Shown here: in pieces, positions 25,858 through 35,076 of the stretch
How positions within the stretch are numbered: the stretch's first letter is position 1
How the letters are laid out: each line of letters starts with the position of its first letter
Assembly: GCF_004571025.1 (NCBI RefSeq)
Contig: NZ_SPQT01000022.1
Span: 62,001 to 126,000, forward strand
DNA length: 64,000 bases
Source: Bradyrhizobium niftali
GTDB lineage: Bacteria; Pseudomonadota; Alphaproteobacteria; Rhizobiales; Xanthobacteraceae
Direction of reading: 5' to 3'
Program-made: the position numbers and the translations under genes
Notes under the pieces: model-generated
What the model saw: only the letters and a program-made list of their open reading frames with translations
Database searches by the model: none
What the model was told of the DNA's origin: nothing

Positions 25858-26052
25858 CTATGCATCCTGCTTTTGGGAGGTACGGGTCGTGACGGGCGGA
25901 ATTTCGCCATCGAGCCAGTCCTGTTCTCTCGCGAGCGCGGTCCAGGCGTCCGCCATGCGCGAATAGCGCTTATGGGCAGGTTGCCCTTCCGCTCGCTCGG
26001 CGAGCTGCAGGCAGTTGTCGGCGTTGTCCCTGAAAATGTCAGACTGTTTCAT
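25858..26052 (-). CDS. Small helical stress-type protein, 64 aa
   Basis: MKQSDIFRDNADNCLQLAER begins a 64-aa helical protein that continues with KRYSRMADAWTALAREQDWL. This N-terminal pattern (several residues of NAxNCxxLAE, a helix with RMAxAWxxLAxxQxWL) recurs in many short proteins of bradyrhizobia and in spirit in the 101-aa gene at 34716. Function is not known. It is divergent from the DUF4142-like gene at 26147, with a 94-bp gap. Confidence 0.7.
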   Translation of the reverse strand: MKQSDIFRDNADNCLQLAERAEGQPAHKRYSRMADAWTALAREQDWLDGEIPPVTTRTSQKQDA

Positions 26053-26146
26053 GAATCAAACGTGGGGACGGAACGGTCGCGGCGCAACCGCCCTTACCGG
26101 ATCGTAACGTTCGCGGAACTTTGCATGCCATCCGTCATTGATATCG

Positions 26147-26656
26147 ATGCGAGTTCTTGTCGCGATCATCCTGATGTTCATCAGCACCGCAGCGCTTGCC
26201 GACAGCACCGGCGAGCGAAGGCCGGGCGACCGCACGCCGACGGCGAGCGACGTCATCAACGGCCTCTACGCGTTCAGCCGCTTCCAGCAGGGTCTTCTCG
26301 AAAGCACCGATCTGAAGGGCAATGCGGAGGTGAAAAACCTCGCCGCCCTGCGCGCCGAGGAAGCGGCGAAACGCGACAAGGTCTTGAAGGACATTCAACA
26401 GGCGCTCGGCGCCGAGCCGCGCGTCGGCAAGACAACGGCGAGTGCAAGCCTCGGCGAACCCGACAATTCGGAGGGACCAGCCTATGTGCGAACCTTCTAC
26501 GCCGCGCAGATTCCCGAATATGAATCCACCATCGCCCTGCTCGAGCACTATCTGAAAGCTCCCGACAATGCCGCCCTTGCCGCTTTCGCCCGCGACCAAC
26601 TGCCGGTGCTGCGTTCGCAGGTGAAGGATGCGGAGCGGACGATGGCGGACAAATAG
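26147..26656 (+). CDS. Secreted helical protein (DUF4142-like, tentative)
   Basis: A 169-aa protein with signal peptide MRVLVAIILMFISTAALADS. The mature part consists of amphipathic helices: PTASDVINGLYAFSRFQQGL, NAEVKNLAALRAEEAAKRDK, YAAQIPEYESTIALLEHYLK, AFARDQLPVLRSQVKDAERT. The helical-bundle layout resembles DUF4142 periplasmic proteins, but I am not certain of the family. The ATG at 26147 starts the signal peptide; a TTG three codons earlier is less likely. It faces the periplasm and lies within the stress cluster. Confidence 0.65.
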   Translation: MRVLVAIILMFISTAALADSTGERRPGDRTPTASDVINGLYAFSRFQQGLLESTDLKGNAEVKNLAALRAEEAAKRDKVLKDIQQALGAEPRVGKTTASASLGEPDNSEGPAYVRTFYAAQIPEYESTIALLEHYLKAPDNAALAAFARDQLPVLRSQVKDAERTMADK

Positions 26657-26764
26657 TCCCCCCTTCGTCCGCCGGCGGCCGCCCCGCCTGCGGTGCCCCC
26701 GCCCGCCTGGCATGGAGGTGGCCGCAAAGAGGGCGAATCAGTCCAAAATTCTTTGGAACCGGTT

Positions 26765-26789
26765 GGAACTAATCGCCTTTATCGTCGTT
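26765..26789 (+). promoter_or_regulatory. EcfG-type general stress promoter of the poly-HAMP kinase gene
   Basis: GGAAC (26765-26769), exactly 16 bp, then CGTT (26786-26789): a perfect match to the EcfG (sigma-ecfG/PhyR) consensus. It lies 139 bp before the kinase ATG with no gene between. A second GGAAC occurs nine bases upstream without a proper -10. Confidence 0.65.
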
Positions 26790-26927
26790 GTTGCGGTCGG
26801 GCTGAGCAAAGCAGGTTCCATTTCCCGGCGTCGCAACCTTGGCGCTTGATTTCGAATTTGGCTGACGCTCTAGTTTGACTAATTGCGTCACGCCTTAGAT
26901 TCGGCCGACGCCTGCGGGGGAATCAGT

Positions 26928-29900
26928 ATGAGCGACCTCGATCCCGGATCTGCATCACGCTCCGGTCGTCGCGTCCCAAAGCCAAGAACTAACGGTACGT
27001 CAGAGCCGGACTCCCGGCCGGAATTGCTACTCGCCTTGCAGGCCATGCGTAGCGGCGATTTCTCGGTGCGTATGAGCGGCGACTATCTCGGTATCGACGG
27101 CAAGATCGCCGACACTTTTAATGAAATCATCGCCGCCAACCAGCGCATGGCGCAGCAGCTCGAGCTGGTCGGCCAGGTGGTCGGACGCGAGGGCAAGACC
27201 CGGCAGCGTGTGAAGTTCGGCCTCGCCTCCGGCTCCTGGGCCGACATGGAAGGCTCCGTCAACACGCTGATCGACGATTTGTTGTGGCCGACGCGCGAGG
27301 TGACCCGCGCGGTCGCGGCGGTGGCGCAAGGCGACCTGCTCCAGACCGTCAAGCTCGACGTCGACGGCCGTCCGCTCCGCGGTGAATTCCTGCAGTCGGC
27401 GAACATCGTCAACACCATGATCAAGCAGCTGGGCGTGTTCACCTCCGAGGTGACGCGCGTGGCGCGCGAGGTCGGCACCGAAGGCAAGCTCGGCGGCCAG
27501 GCCCAGGTGCCCGAGGTGACCGGCGTCTGGAAGGATCTGACCGAGAGCGTCAACTCGATGGCGAACAACCTGACCAACCAGGTTCGCAACATCGCCGAGG
27601 TCACGATCGCGGTCGCTAACGGCGACTTGTCCAAGAAGATCACCGTCGACGTCCGCGGCGAGATCCTTCAGCTCAAGGAAGCCATCAATACGATGGTGGA
27701 CCAGCTCCGCTCCTTCGCCTCCGAAGTGACGCGCGTGGCGCGCGAGGTCGGCACCGACGGCAAGCTCGGCGGCCAGGCGATCGTGCCCGGCGTCGCCGGC
27801 ACCTGGAAGGATCTCACCGACTCCGTCAACGCGATGTGCGGCAACCTGACTGCACAGGTCCGCAACATCGCCAACGTCACCACCGCCGTGGCGCGCGGCG
27901 ACTTGTCCCGCAAGATCACGGTGGACGTGCGCGGCGAAATCCTGGAGCTGAAGGACACCATCAACACCATGGTGGACCAGCTCAACTCCTTCGCCTCCGA
28001 AGTGACGCGCGTCGCACGCGAGGTCGGCACCGAGGGCAAGCTCGGCGGCCAGGCCCAGGTGCCCGGCGTGGCCGGCACCTGGAAGGACCTCACCGACAAC
28101 GTCAACTTCATGGCGTCGAACCTGACGGCCCAAGTCCGCAACATCGCCGACGTCGCCACCGCCATCGCCGGCGGCGACCTCTCCAAGAAGATCACCGTGA
28201 ACGTGTCGGGCGAAATCCTTCAGCTGAAGGAAACGCTCAACACCATGGTCGACCAGCTCAACGCCTTCGCCGGCGAAGTCACGCGCGTCGCGCGCGAGGT
28301 CGGCACCGAGGGACGTCTCGGCGGTCAGGCCAACGTGCTCGGCGTCGCCGGCACCTGGAAGGACCTGACCGAGAGCGTCAACTCGATGGCGTCGAACCTG
28401 ACCGCACAGGTCCGCAACATCGCCGAGGTGACGACCGCGGTCGCGGGCGGTGACTTGTCGAAGAAGATCACCGTGGACGTCCGCGGCGAGATCCTCGAGC
28501 TGAAAGACACCATCAACACCATGGTGGACCAGCTCAACGCCTTCGCCGGCGAAGTCACGCGCGTCGCCCGCGAGGTCGGCACCGAAGGCAAGCTCGGCGG
28601 CCAGGCCCAGGTGCGCGGCGTCGCCGGCACCTGGAAAGACCTGACCGACAGCGTCAACTCGATGGCCTCGAACCTGACGGGTCAGGTCCGCAACATCGCC
28701 GAAGTCGCCACCGCCGTGGCCAAGGGCGACCTGTCGAAGAAGATCACCGTGAACGTGTCGGGCGAAATCCTTCAGCTGAAGGAAACGCTCAACACCATGG
28801 TCGACCAGCTCAACGCCTTCGCCGGCGAAGTCACGCGCGTTGCGCGCGAGGTCGGCACCGAAGGCAAGCTCGGCGGCCAGGCCGAGGTGCCCGGCGTCGC
28901 CGGCACCTGGAAGGACCTCACCGACAGCGTCAACTCGATGGCCGGTAACCTCACCGCCCAGGTCCGCAACATCGCCGAGGTCGCAACCGCGATCGCCGGC
29001 GGCGACCTGTCGCGCAAGATCACGGTGGACGTGCGCGGCGAGATCCTTCAGCTCAAGGACACGCTGAATACGATGGTCGACCAGCTCAACCGCTTCGCGG
29101 GCGAGGTGACGCGCGTGGCGCGCGAGGTCGGCACCGAGGGTCGGCTCGGCGGCCAGGCCAACGTGCCCGGCGTCGCCGGCACCTGGAAGGATCTCACCGA
29201 CAGCGTGAACTCGATGGCGGGCAACCTCACCGCCCAGGTCCGCAACATCGCCGAGGTCACCACCGCCGTGGCGCGCGGCGACCTCTCGCGCAAAATCACC
29301 GTGGACGTGCGGGGCGAAATCCTCGAGCTGAAAAACACCATCAACACCATGGTGGACCAGCTCAACGGCTTTGCCGGCGAAGTCACGCGCGTCGCGCGCG
29401 AGGTCGGCACCGAAGGCAAGCTCGGCGGCCAGGCCGAAGTGCCCGGCGTCGCCGGCACCTGGAAGGACCTCACCGACAACGTCAACTTCATGGCGTCGAA
29501 CCTGACGGCCCAGGTCCGCAACATCGCCGAGGTCGCGACCGCGATCGCCGGCGGCGACCTGTCGAAGAAGATCACGGTGGACGTGCGCGGCGAGATCCTG
29601 CTGCTCAAGGACACCCTGAACACCATGGTCGAGCAGCTCCGCTCCTTCGCCGCCGAAGTGACGCGCGTGGCGCGCGAGGTCGGCACCGAGGGCCGGCTCG
29701 GCGGTCAGGCCGTCGTGCCCGGCGTCGGCGGCACCTGGAAGGACCTCACCGACAACGTCAACCTGCTGGCCGCGAACCTCACGACGCAGGTCCGCAACAT
29801 CGCCGAAGTGACCACCGCCGTGGCTCGCGGCGACTTGTCGCGCAAGATCACCGTCGACGTGAAGGGGGAAATCCTCGAGCTGAAGAACACCATCAACACC

Positions 29901-32900
29901 ATGGTGGACCAGCTCAACGCGTTCGCCGGCGAAGTCACCCGCGTCGCGCGCGAGGTCGGCACCGAAGGCGAGCTCGGCGGCCAGGCCCAGGTGCCCGGTG
30001 TCGCCGGCACCTGGAAGGACCTCACCGACACCGTGAACTTTATGGCGGCGAACCTGACCGAGCAGGTCCGCGGCATCGTCAAGGTCGTGACCGCGGTCGC
30101 CAACGGCGACCTGAAGCAGAATCTCACGGTGAAATCGAAGGGCGAGGTCGCAGCACTCGCCGACACCATCAACAACATGACCGAGACACTCGCGACCTTC
30201 GCCGACCAGGTGACGTCGGTGGCGCGCGAGGTCGGCGTCGAGGGACGCCTCGGCGGTCAGGCCGACGTGCCCGGCGCGGCCGGCACCTGGAAAGACCTCA
30301 CCGGCAACGTCAACCTGCTGGCGGCCAACCTCACCTCGCAGGTGCGCGCGATCGCGGAAGTGGCGACCGCCGTGACCAAGGGCGACCTGACGCGGTCGAT
30401 CCAGGTCGACGCCCGCGGCGAAGTCGCGGAGCTGAAGGACAACATCAACACGATGATCACGAACCTCCGTCTCACGACGGACGTGAACACCGAGCAGGAC
30501 TGGCTGAAGACCAACCTCGCGAAATTCACCAACATGCTTCAGGGCCAGCGCGACCTCGCCACCGTCGGCCGGCTGCTGCTGACCGAACTGTCGCCGCTGG
30601 TGAACGCGCATACCGGCGTGATCTACCAGGTCGAGAACGAGGACAATCCACAGCTCCTGCTGCTCGCTTCCTACGCCGGCGACGGCGTCTACCCCTATCA
30701 GCGCGTACTGCCGTTCGGCGACGGCCTGATCGGCCAATGCGCGCTCGACCGGCGGCCGCGCGTGGTCGCGGATATTCCCTCCGACGTGGTGCCGATCAAC
30801 TCGGCGCTGTTCCGCGTCGCCCCGAAGAACCTCGTGGTGCTGCCGGTGCTGTTCGAGGGCCAGGTCAAGGCCGTGATCGAGCTCGCCTCGCTGACCTCGT
30901 TCACGACCTCGCAGATGACCTTCCTGGAGCAGCTCACCGACTCCATCGGCATCGTGCTCAACTCGATCGAGGCGACGATGCAGACCGAAGGCCTGCTCAA
31001 GCAGTCGCAGCAGCTGGCCGGCGAGCTTCAGACCCAGCAGCGCGAATTGCAGCAGACCAACGACCAGCTCGAGCAGAAGGCGCAGCAGCTCGCCGAGCGC
31101 AACGTCGAGGTCGAGCGCAAGAACCAGGAAATCGAGCAGGCCCGCCGTGCGCTCGAGGAGAAGGCGACGGAGCTCGCCCTCACCTCGAAGTACAAGTCCG
31201 AATTCCTGGCCAATATGAGCCACGAGCTGCGCACGCCGCTGAACTCGATCCTGATCCTGGGACAGCAGCTCACCGACAATCCGGACGGCAACCTCTCGGC
31301 CAAGCAGGTCGAATTCGCCCGCACCATCCACGGCGCCGGCACCGACCTGCTCAACCTCATCAGCGACATTCTCGATCTCTCCAAGATCGAGTCCGGCACG
31401 GTGACGGTGGACGCCGAGGAAATCCTGACTGCGAACCTGCTCGAAACCGTCGGGCGGCCGTTCCGGCACGAGGCGGAGAACCGCAATCTGTCGTTCAAGA
31501 TCGACGTCGACCCGAACCTCGCGCGCAGCATCGTCACCGACTCCAAGCGCCTGCAGCAGGTTCTGAAGAACCTGCTCTCCAACGCCTTCAAGTTCACCGC
31601 CGAAGGCGAAGTGCGCCTGAAGGTCGGCGGCGCGCTCGGCGGCTGGGGAACGGATCACCCGGTGCTGAACTCCGCGCCGGCCGTGATCGCGTTCGAGGTG
31701 TCCGATACCGGCATCGGCATTCCCCTGGAGAAGCAGAAGCTGATCTTCGAGGCGTTCCAGCAAGCCGACGCCGGCACCAGCCGCAAATATGGCGGCACCG
31801 GCCTTGGCCTCGCCATCAGCCGCGAGCTCGCCAGCCTGCTCGGCGGCGAAATCCATCTGCGCAGCGCACCGGGCAAGGGCTCGTCCTTCATCCTTTATCT
31901 GCCGTTGAAATATTCCGGCCCGACACTTGCGCCGCGCGCCACGCCACAGCAATACAGCCAGCCACCGGCGCTGCAACCGACGGCGCCCGAGCAGCGCGTC
32001 ATCGAGCAGCTTCCCGACGACCGCCTCAACCTCGAACCCGGCGACAGCATCCTCCTGATCGTCGAGGACGACCCGCATTACGCACGCGTGCTGGTCGATC
32101 TCGCGCGCGACAAGGGTTTCAAGGTGCTGGTCGCGGCTCGCGGTGCCGAGGCGCTGGAACTTGCCAAGCAATACCAGCCGAGAGCGGTCTCGCTGGACGT
32201 GTTCCTGCCGGACATGCTCGGCTGGACGGTGCTGAGCCAGCTCAAGCACAATCCGCTGACGCGCCACATCCCCGTGCAGATCATCACGCTCGACGAGGAC
32301 CGCCAGCATGCGCTGGCGCGCGGCGCGTTCTCCTTCGTCAACAAGCCGACGACGACCGAGGGGGTTTCGGCCGCGCTGGCGCAGATCAAGGAATATGCGC
32401 GGCCGCGTCGCAAGCGGCTCCTGATCGTCGAGGACAACGAGGCCGAGCGGCTCTCGATCCGCGAGCTCCTGCATCACGACGACATCGAGATCGTGACGAC
32501 CGACACCGGCGCCGGCGCACTCTCGACGCTGCGCGAAGCGCCCTGCGATTGCGTGGTGCTGGACCTGCGCCTGCCCGACATGAGCGGTTTCGAGGTGCTG
32601 GACCAGATCCGCCACGACGAAGCACTTTCGAACATTCCGGTGGTGGTGTTCACCGGCCGCGAGCTCTCGGCGGAGGAAGATGCCGAGCTCCACACCATGG
32701 CGCGCAGCATCGTGGTCAAGGGCGTGGAATCGCCCGAGCGCCTGCTCGACGAGACCGCATTATTCCTGCACCGCGTGATCACGGAACTGCCGGTCGAGAA
32801 GCAGCGCATGCTGGAGAAGCTGAACAGTTCCGACGAGGACCTGATCGGCAAGACCGCGCTGCTGGTCGACGACGACGCCCGGAACATCTTCGCGCTGTCG

Positions 32901-33215
32901 AGCGTGCTGGAACGGCGCGGAATGAAGGTGCTGACGGCGACCACCGGCCGCGAGGCAGTGACGCTGGTCGAGTCCAATCCGGAAATCGCCATCGTGCTGA
33001 TGGACATCATGATGCCCCAGATGGATGGCTATCAGACCATCGGCGTGATCCGCGAAAATCCGGCCTTCGCGCGCCTGCCGATCATCGCGTTGACCGCCAA
33101 GGCAATGAAGGGCGACCGCGAGAAATGCCTGGAAGCCGGCGCGTCCGACTACCTCGCCAAGCCCGTCAACACCGATCAATTGCTGCTTGCAATCCGCATG
33201 TGGCTGCACCGCTGA
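26928..33215 (+). CDS. Giant poly-HAMP hybrid histidine kinase with GAF and three receiver domains
   Basis: A 2095-aa soluble signalling protein. Divergent HAMP-like segments occupy residues about 40-170, then eleven tandem 92-residue repeats (171-1182), each apparently two HAMP units (EVTRVAREVGTEGKLGGQA and DLSRKITVDVRGEILELKD types). A GAF domain (about 1195-1350) and a Gln/Glu coiled coil follow, then HisKA (SHELRTPLN, phospho-His 1432), HATPase (GTGLGLAISREL) and three receivers with Asp at about 1757, 1879 and 2026. No transmembrane segment is seen, as in fungal Nik1/Os-1-type kinases. Start at MSDLDPG after GGGGGAA. A REC-PAS-HWE kinase follows 13 bp on. The signal is unknown; osmotic or stress sensing is an inference from Nik1 and the EcfG promoter. 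Confidence 0.93.
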   Translation: MSDLDPGSASRSGRRVPKPRTNGTSEPDSRPELLLALQAMRSGDFSVRMSGDYLGIDGKIADTFNEIIAANQRMAQQLELVGQVVGREGKTRQRVKFGLASGSWADMEGSVNTLIDDLLWPTREVTRAVAAVAQGDLLQTVKLDVDGRPLRGEFLQSANIVNTMIKQLGVFTSEVTRVAREVGTEGKLGGQAQVPEVTGVWKDLTESVNSMANNLTNQVRNIAEVTIAVANGDLSKKITVDVRGEILQLKEAINTMVDQLRSFASEVTRVAREVGTDGKLGGQAIVPGVAGTWKDLTDSVNAMCGNLTAQVRNIANVTTAVARGDLSRKITVDVRGEILELKDTINTMVDQLNSFASEVTRVAREVGTEGKLGGQAQVPGVAGTWKDLTDNVNFMASNLTAQVRNIADVATAIAGGDLSKKITVNVSGEILQLKETLNTMVDQLNAFAGEVTRVAREVGTEGRLGGQANVLGVAGTWKDLTESVNSMASNLTAQVRNIAEVTTAVAGGDLSKKITVDVRGEILELKDTINTMVDQLNAFAGEVTRVAREVGTEGKLGGQAQVRGVAGTWKDLTDSVNSMASNLTGQVRNIAEVATAVAKGDLSKKITVNVSGEILQLKETLNTMVDQLNAFAGEVTRVAREVGTEGKLGGQAEVPGVAGTWKDLTDSVNSMAGNLTAQVRNIAEVATAIAGGDLSRKITVDVRGEILQLKDTLNTMVDQLNRFAGEVTRVAREVGTEGRLGGQANVPGVAGTWKDLTDSVNSMAGNLTAQVRNIAEVTTAVARGDLSRKITVDVRGEILELKNTINTMVDQLNGFAGEVTRVAREVGTEGKLGGQAEVPGVAGTWKDLTDNVNFMASNLTAQVRNIAEVATAIAGGDLSKKITVDVRGEILLLKDTLNTMVEQLRSFAAEVTRVAREVGTEGRLGGQAVVPGVGGTWKDLTDNVNLLAANLTTQVRNIAEVTTAVARGDLSRKITVDVKGEILELKNTINTMVDQLNAFAGEVTRVAREVGTEGELGGQAQVPGVAGTWKDLTDTVNFMAANLTEQVRGIVKVVTAVANGDLKQNLTVKSKGEVAALADTINNMTETLATFADQVTSVAREVGVEGRLGGQADVPGAAGTWKDLTGNVNLLAANLTSQVRAIAEVATAVTKGDLTRSIQVDARGEVAELKDNINTMITNLRLTTDVNTEQDWLKTNLAKFTNMLQGQRDLATVGRLLLTELSPLVNAHTGVIYQVENEDNPQLLLLASYAGDGVYPYQRVLPFGDGLIGQCALDRRPRVVADIPSDVVPINSALFRVAPKNLVVLPVLFEGQVKAVIELASLTSFTTSQMTFLEQLTDSIGIVLNSIEATMQTEGLLKQSQQLAGELQTQQRELQQTNDQLEQKAQQLAERNVEVERKNQEIEQARRALEEKATELALTSKYKSEFLANMSHELRTPLNSILILGQQLTDNPDGNLSAKQVEFARTIHGAGTDLLNLISDILDLSKIESGTVTVDAEEILTANLLETVGRPFRHEAENRNLSFKIDVDPNLARSIVTDSKRLQQVLKNLLSNAFKFTAEGEVRLKVGGALGGWGTDHPVLNSAPAVIAFEVSDTGIGIPLEKQKLIFEAFQQADAGTSRKYGGTGLGLAISRELASLLGGEIHLRSAPGKGSSFILYLPLKYSGPTLAPRATPQQYSQPPALQPTAPEQRVIEQLPDDRLNLEPGDSILLIVEDDPHYARVLVDLARDKGFKVLVAARGAEALELAKQYQPRAVSLDVFLPDMLGWTVLSQLKHNPLTRHIPVQIITLDEDRQHALARGAFSFVNKPTTTEGVSAALAQIKEYARPRRKRLLIVEDNEAERLSIRELLHHDDIEIVTTDTGAGALSTLREAPCDCVVLDLRLPDMSGFEVLDQIRHDEALSNIPVVVFTGRELSAEEDAELHTMARSIVVKGVESPERLLDETALFLHRVITELPVEKQRMLEKLNSSDEDLIGKTALLVDDDARNIFALSSVLERRGMKVLTATTGREAVTLVESNPEIAIVLMDIMMPQMDGYQTIGVIRENPAFARLPIIALTAKAMKGDREKCLEAGASDYLAKPVNTDQLLLAIRMWLHR
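27438..30473 (+). repeat. Eleven tandem 276-bp coding repeats (poly-HAMP array)
   Basis: The unit starts at TTC-rcc-TCC-GAr-GTG-ACG-CGC and recurs every 276 bp, in frame, eleven times. The GTWKDLT box appears once per unit. Units share long identical runs; the KITVNVSGEILQLKETLNT variant occurs in two non-adjacent units, as if pairs of units had been duplicated or converted. Confidence 0.95.
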
Positions 33216-33228
33216 GCTGGATGCGCGA

Positions 33229-34719
33229 ATGGACCACGAAAAGGTCAACATCCTCCTCGTCGACGACCAGCCGGCCAAGCTGCTCGCCTATGAGGTGATC
33301 TTGAAGGAACTCGGCGAGAACCTCGTGATCGCCTCGTCCGGCCGCGAGGCGCTCGAGGTGCTGCTCAAGACCGAGATCGCGGTGATCCTGGTCGACGTCT
33401 GCATGCCCGAGCTCGACGGCTTCGAGCTCGCGGCGATGATCCGGGAGCATCCGCGCTTCCAGAAGACGGCGATGATCTTCATCTCGGCCATTCAGGTGAG
33501 CGACATCGACCGGTTGCGCGGCTATGAGATGGGCGCGGTCGACTATGTTCCTGTGCCCGTGGTGCCGGAGGTGCTGCGCGCCAAGATCAAGGTGTTTGCC
33601 GAGCTCTATCGCAAGACCCGCGAGCTCGAACGGCTGAACCAGGAACTCGAGGATCGCGTTCGCGCGCGCACGGCCGAGCTGGAGAACTCGACCGCAAAGC
33701 TGCGCGAGAGCGAACAGCGCCGCAGCATGGCGATCGCCGCCGGCAAGATGGGATCCTGGGACTGGGACTGGATCAACGGCGACTGGATGTGGGACGAGGG
33801 CCAGTATCGCATTTTCGGCGTGACGCCGGAGACCTTCAACGTCACCTCGGCGAACATCCAGGCTCTGCTGCACCCTGACGACGTCGACCGGTTTGGCCAG
33901 GCGATCGCCGCGTTCAACACCGGGGCGCACGCCTATGAAGGCGAGTTTCGCGTCAGCAGGCCCGACGGCGAGGTGCGCTGGTGCGTCGGCACGGCGGCCG
34001 CAACGGTGGACCAGGCCGGCCGCGTGGTGCGCGTGAGCGGTGTCACCGTGGACATCACCGACCGCAAGCGGGCCGAGGAGCGGCAAAATCTGCTGGCGCG
34101 GGAAGTCGATCATCGTGCCAAGAATGCGCTGGCGCTGGCGCAATCGATCGTGCGTCTCACCCGAGCCGACGAGGTCAAGGCCTATGTCAACGCCGTCGAG
34201 GGGCGTATCAACGCGCTGGCGCGCGTGCATACGATCCTGTCGCTGTCGAGCTGGCAGGGCGCCGAACTCTCGAAGCTGATCGACGAGGAACTCGCGCCCT
34301 ATTCGCTCGGCGGCCAGATCAAGCTGGCGGGGCCCGAGGTTCAGTTGCTGCCCGCAACCGCCCAGACGCTGGCGCTGGCGCTGCACGAGCTTTTCACCAA
34401 CTCGGCAAAGTATGGCGCACTCTCGACGCGGTCGGGACGGCTCATGATCAGCTGGCAGGTCAAGGAGGACCACCTCACATTGATCTGGGAGGAATCCGGC
34501 GGCCCACTTGTGAGGACGCCGAAATCTCGCGGCTTCGGCACGCGGAGCCTGCTTGCGAGCGTCGAGTCCCAGCTCGGCGGACAGGCGCAATTCGATTGGC
34601 GCGCCGAGGGCCTGTTGTGCCGCCTGGAAGTGCCGTTGACCCGGAAGACCCCGACCGCGGCCGCGCAGGGCAAGTTCGACGCCGCCACCTCCCTCGCGCT
34701 CCAGCGCGCGTCGGGTTAA
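33229..34719 (+). CDS. REC-PAS HWE-family histidine kinase
   Basis: A 496-aa cytoplasmic signalling protein. An N-terminal receiver (NILLVDDQPAKLLAYE, phospho-Asp 56 in LVDVCMPELDG) is followed by a coiled coil (RKTRELERLNQELEDRVRAR), a PAS domain (GKMGSWDWDWINGDWMWDEG), and an HWE kinase module with phospho-His 295 (EVDHRAKNALALAQSIVRL), LHELFTNSAKYGAL and LIWEESGGP. It begins 13 bp after the poly-HAMP kinase, so the two form one signalling unit; the receiver may accept phosphate from it. HWE kinases in this group include regulators of PhyR, making a stress link plausible. Confidence 0.9.
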   Translation: MDHEKVNILLVDDQPAKLLAYEVILKELGENLVIASSGREALEVLLKTEIAVILVDVCMPELDGFELAAMIREHPRFQKTAMIFISAIQVSDIDRLRGYEMGAVDYVPVPVVPEVLRAKIKVFAELYRKTRELERLNQELEDRVRARTAELENSTAKLRESEQRRSMAIAAGKMGSWDWDWINGDWMWDEGQYRIFGVTPETFNVTSANIQALLHPDDVDRFGQAIAAFNTGAHAYEGEFRVSRPDGEVRWCVGTAAATVDQAGRVVRVSGVTVDITDRKRAEERQNLLAREVDHRAKNALALAQSIVRLTRADEVKAYVNAVEGRINALARVHTILSLSSWQGAELSKLIDEELAPYSLGGQIKLAGPEVQLLPATAQTLALALHELFTNSAKYGALSTRSGRLMISWQVKEDHLTLIWEESGGPLVRTPKSRGFGTRSLLASVESQLGGQAQFDWRAEGLLCRLEVPLTRKTPTAAAQGKFDAATSLALQRASG

Positions 34720-35021
34720 CCCGACGCGGCGACTTTCATGCGCTGCACCGACCGCGGTTCATGGGCGATGCGCCCTTCGAGCCAAGCTTCTGTTTGCGCG
34801 AGATCGCGTAACGCCATCGCATAGCGGCGGGCCGCGCTTCGCTCGGCACCGCGTGGCAGCTTGCGCGCCTTGCGCAGCATATCGGCGGCCGCGTTTCGAT
34901 AGGCCAGTGAGCGATAGAGAAAGACAACCTTACCCATATCGAATGTTCCCGTGTTGACGGCTTCCATGGTCGCAAGGTCGGCATGAACGTCGGATGAAGC
35001 CCGACGTGACAAATCGTTCAT
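34716..35021 (-). CDS. Small helical hypothetical protein, 101 aa
   Basis: A 101-aa protein starting MNDLSRRASSDVHADLATME, with helices KVVFLYRSLAYRNAAADMLR and RRYAMALRDLAQTEAWLEGR. It belongs to the pattern of short helical stress proteins in this region (compare 25858). Its end overlaps the last 4 bp of the HWE kinase on the other strand. The start is uncertain: a Met 18 codons later gives an 83-aa version, and neither has a strong ribosome binding site. A longer frame through the opposite gene was rejected. Confidence 0.6.
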   Translation of the reverse strand: MNDLSRRASSDVHADLATMEAVNTGTFDMGKVVFLYRSLAYRNAAADMLRKARKLPRGAERSAARRYAMALRDLAQTEAWLEGRIAHEPRSVQRMKVAASG

Positions 35022-35076
35022 GCCAATGGAACCCGAAATCGCCGGCTGCGTTGCACGGATGATCGAGGTCGGTTCC

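Noticed and set aside
27438..30473. A CRISPR or minisatellite array
   Set aside because: The period of 276 bp is an exact codon multiple, the frame is open through all units and each unit encodes the same HAMP pair.
27027..32693. An 1888-codon open frame on the minus strand opposite the poly-HAMP kinase
   Set aside because: It is the complement of a strongly GC3-biased repetitive gene; the product is His/Asp/Gly/Val filler repeating every 92 residues with no domain logic. The plus-strand protein has complete kinase and receiver motifs.
30737..33298. An 853-codon frame overlapping the kinase C-terminus on the same strand
   Set aside because: Arg/Ala/Pro-rich +1 shadow; it lacks any recognisable fold and lies wholly within the kinase and HWE genes.
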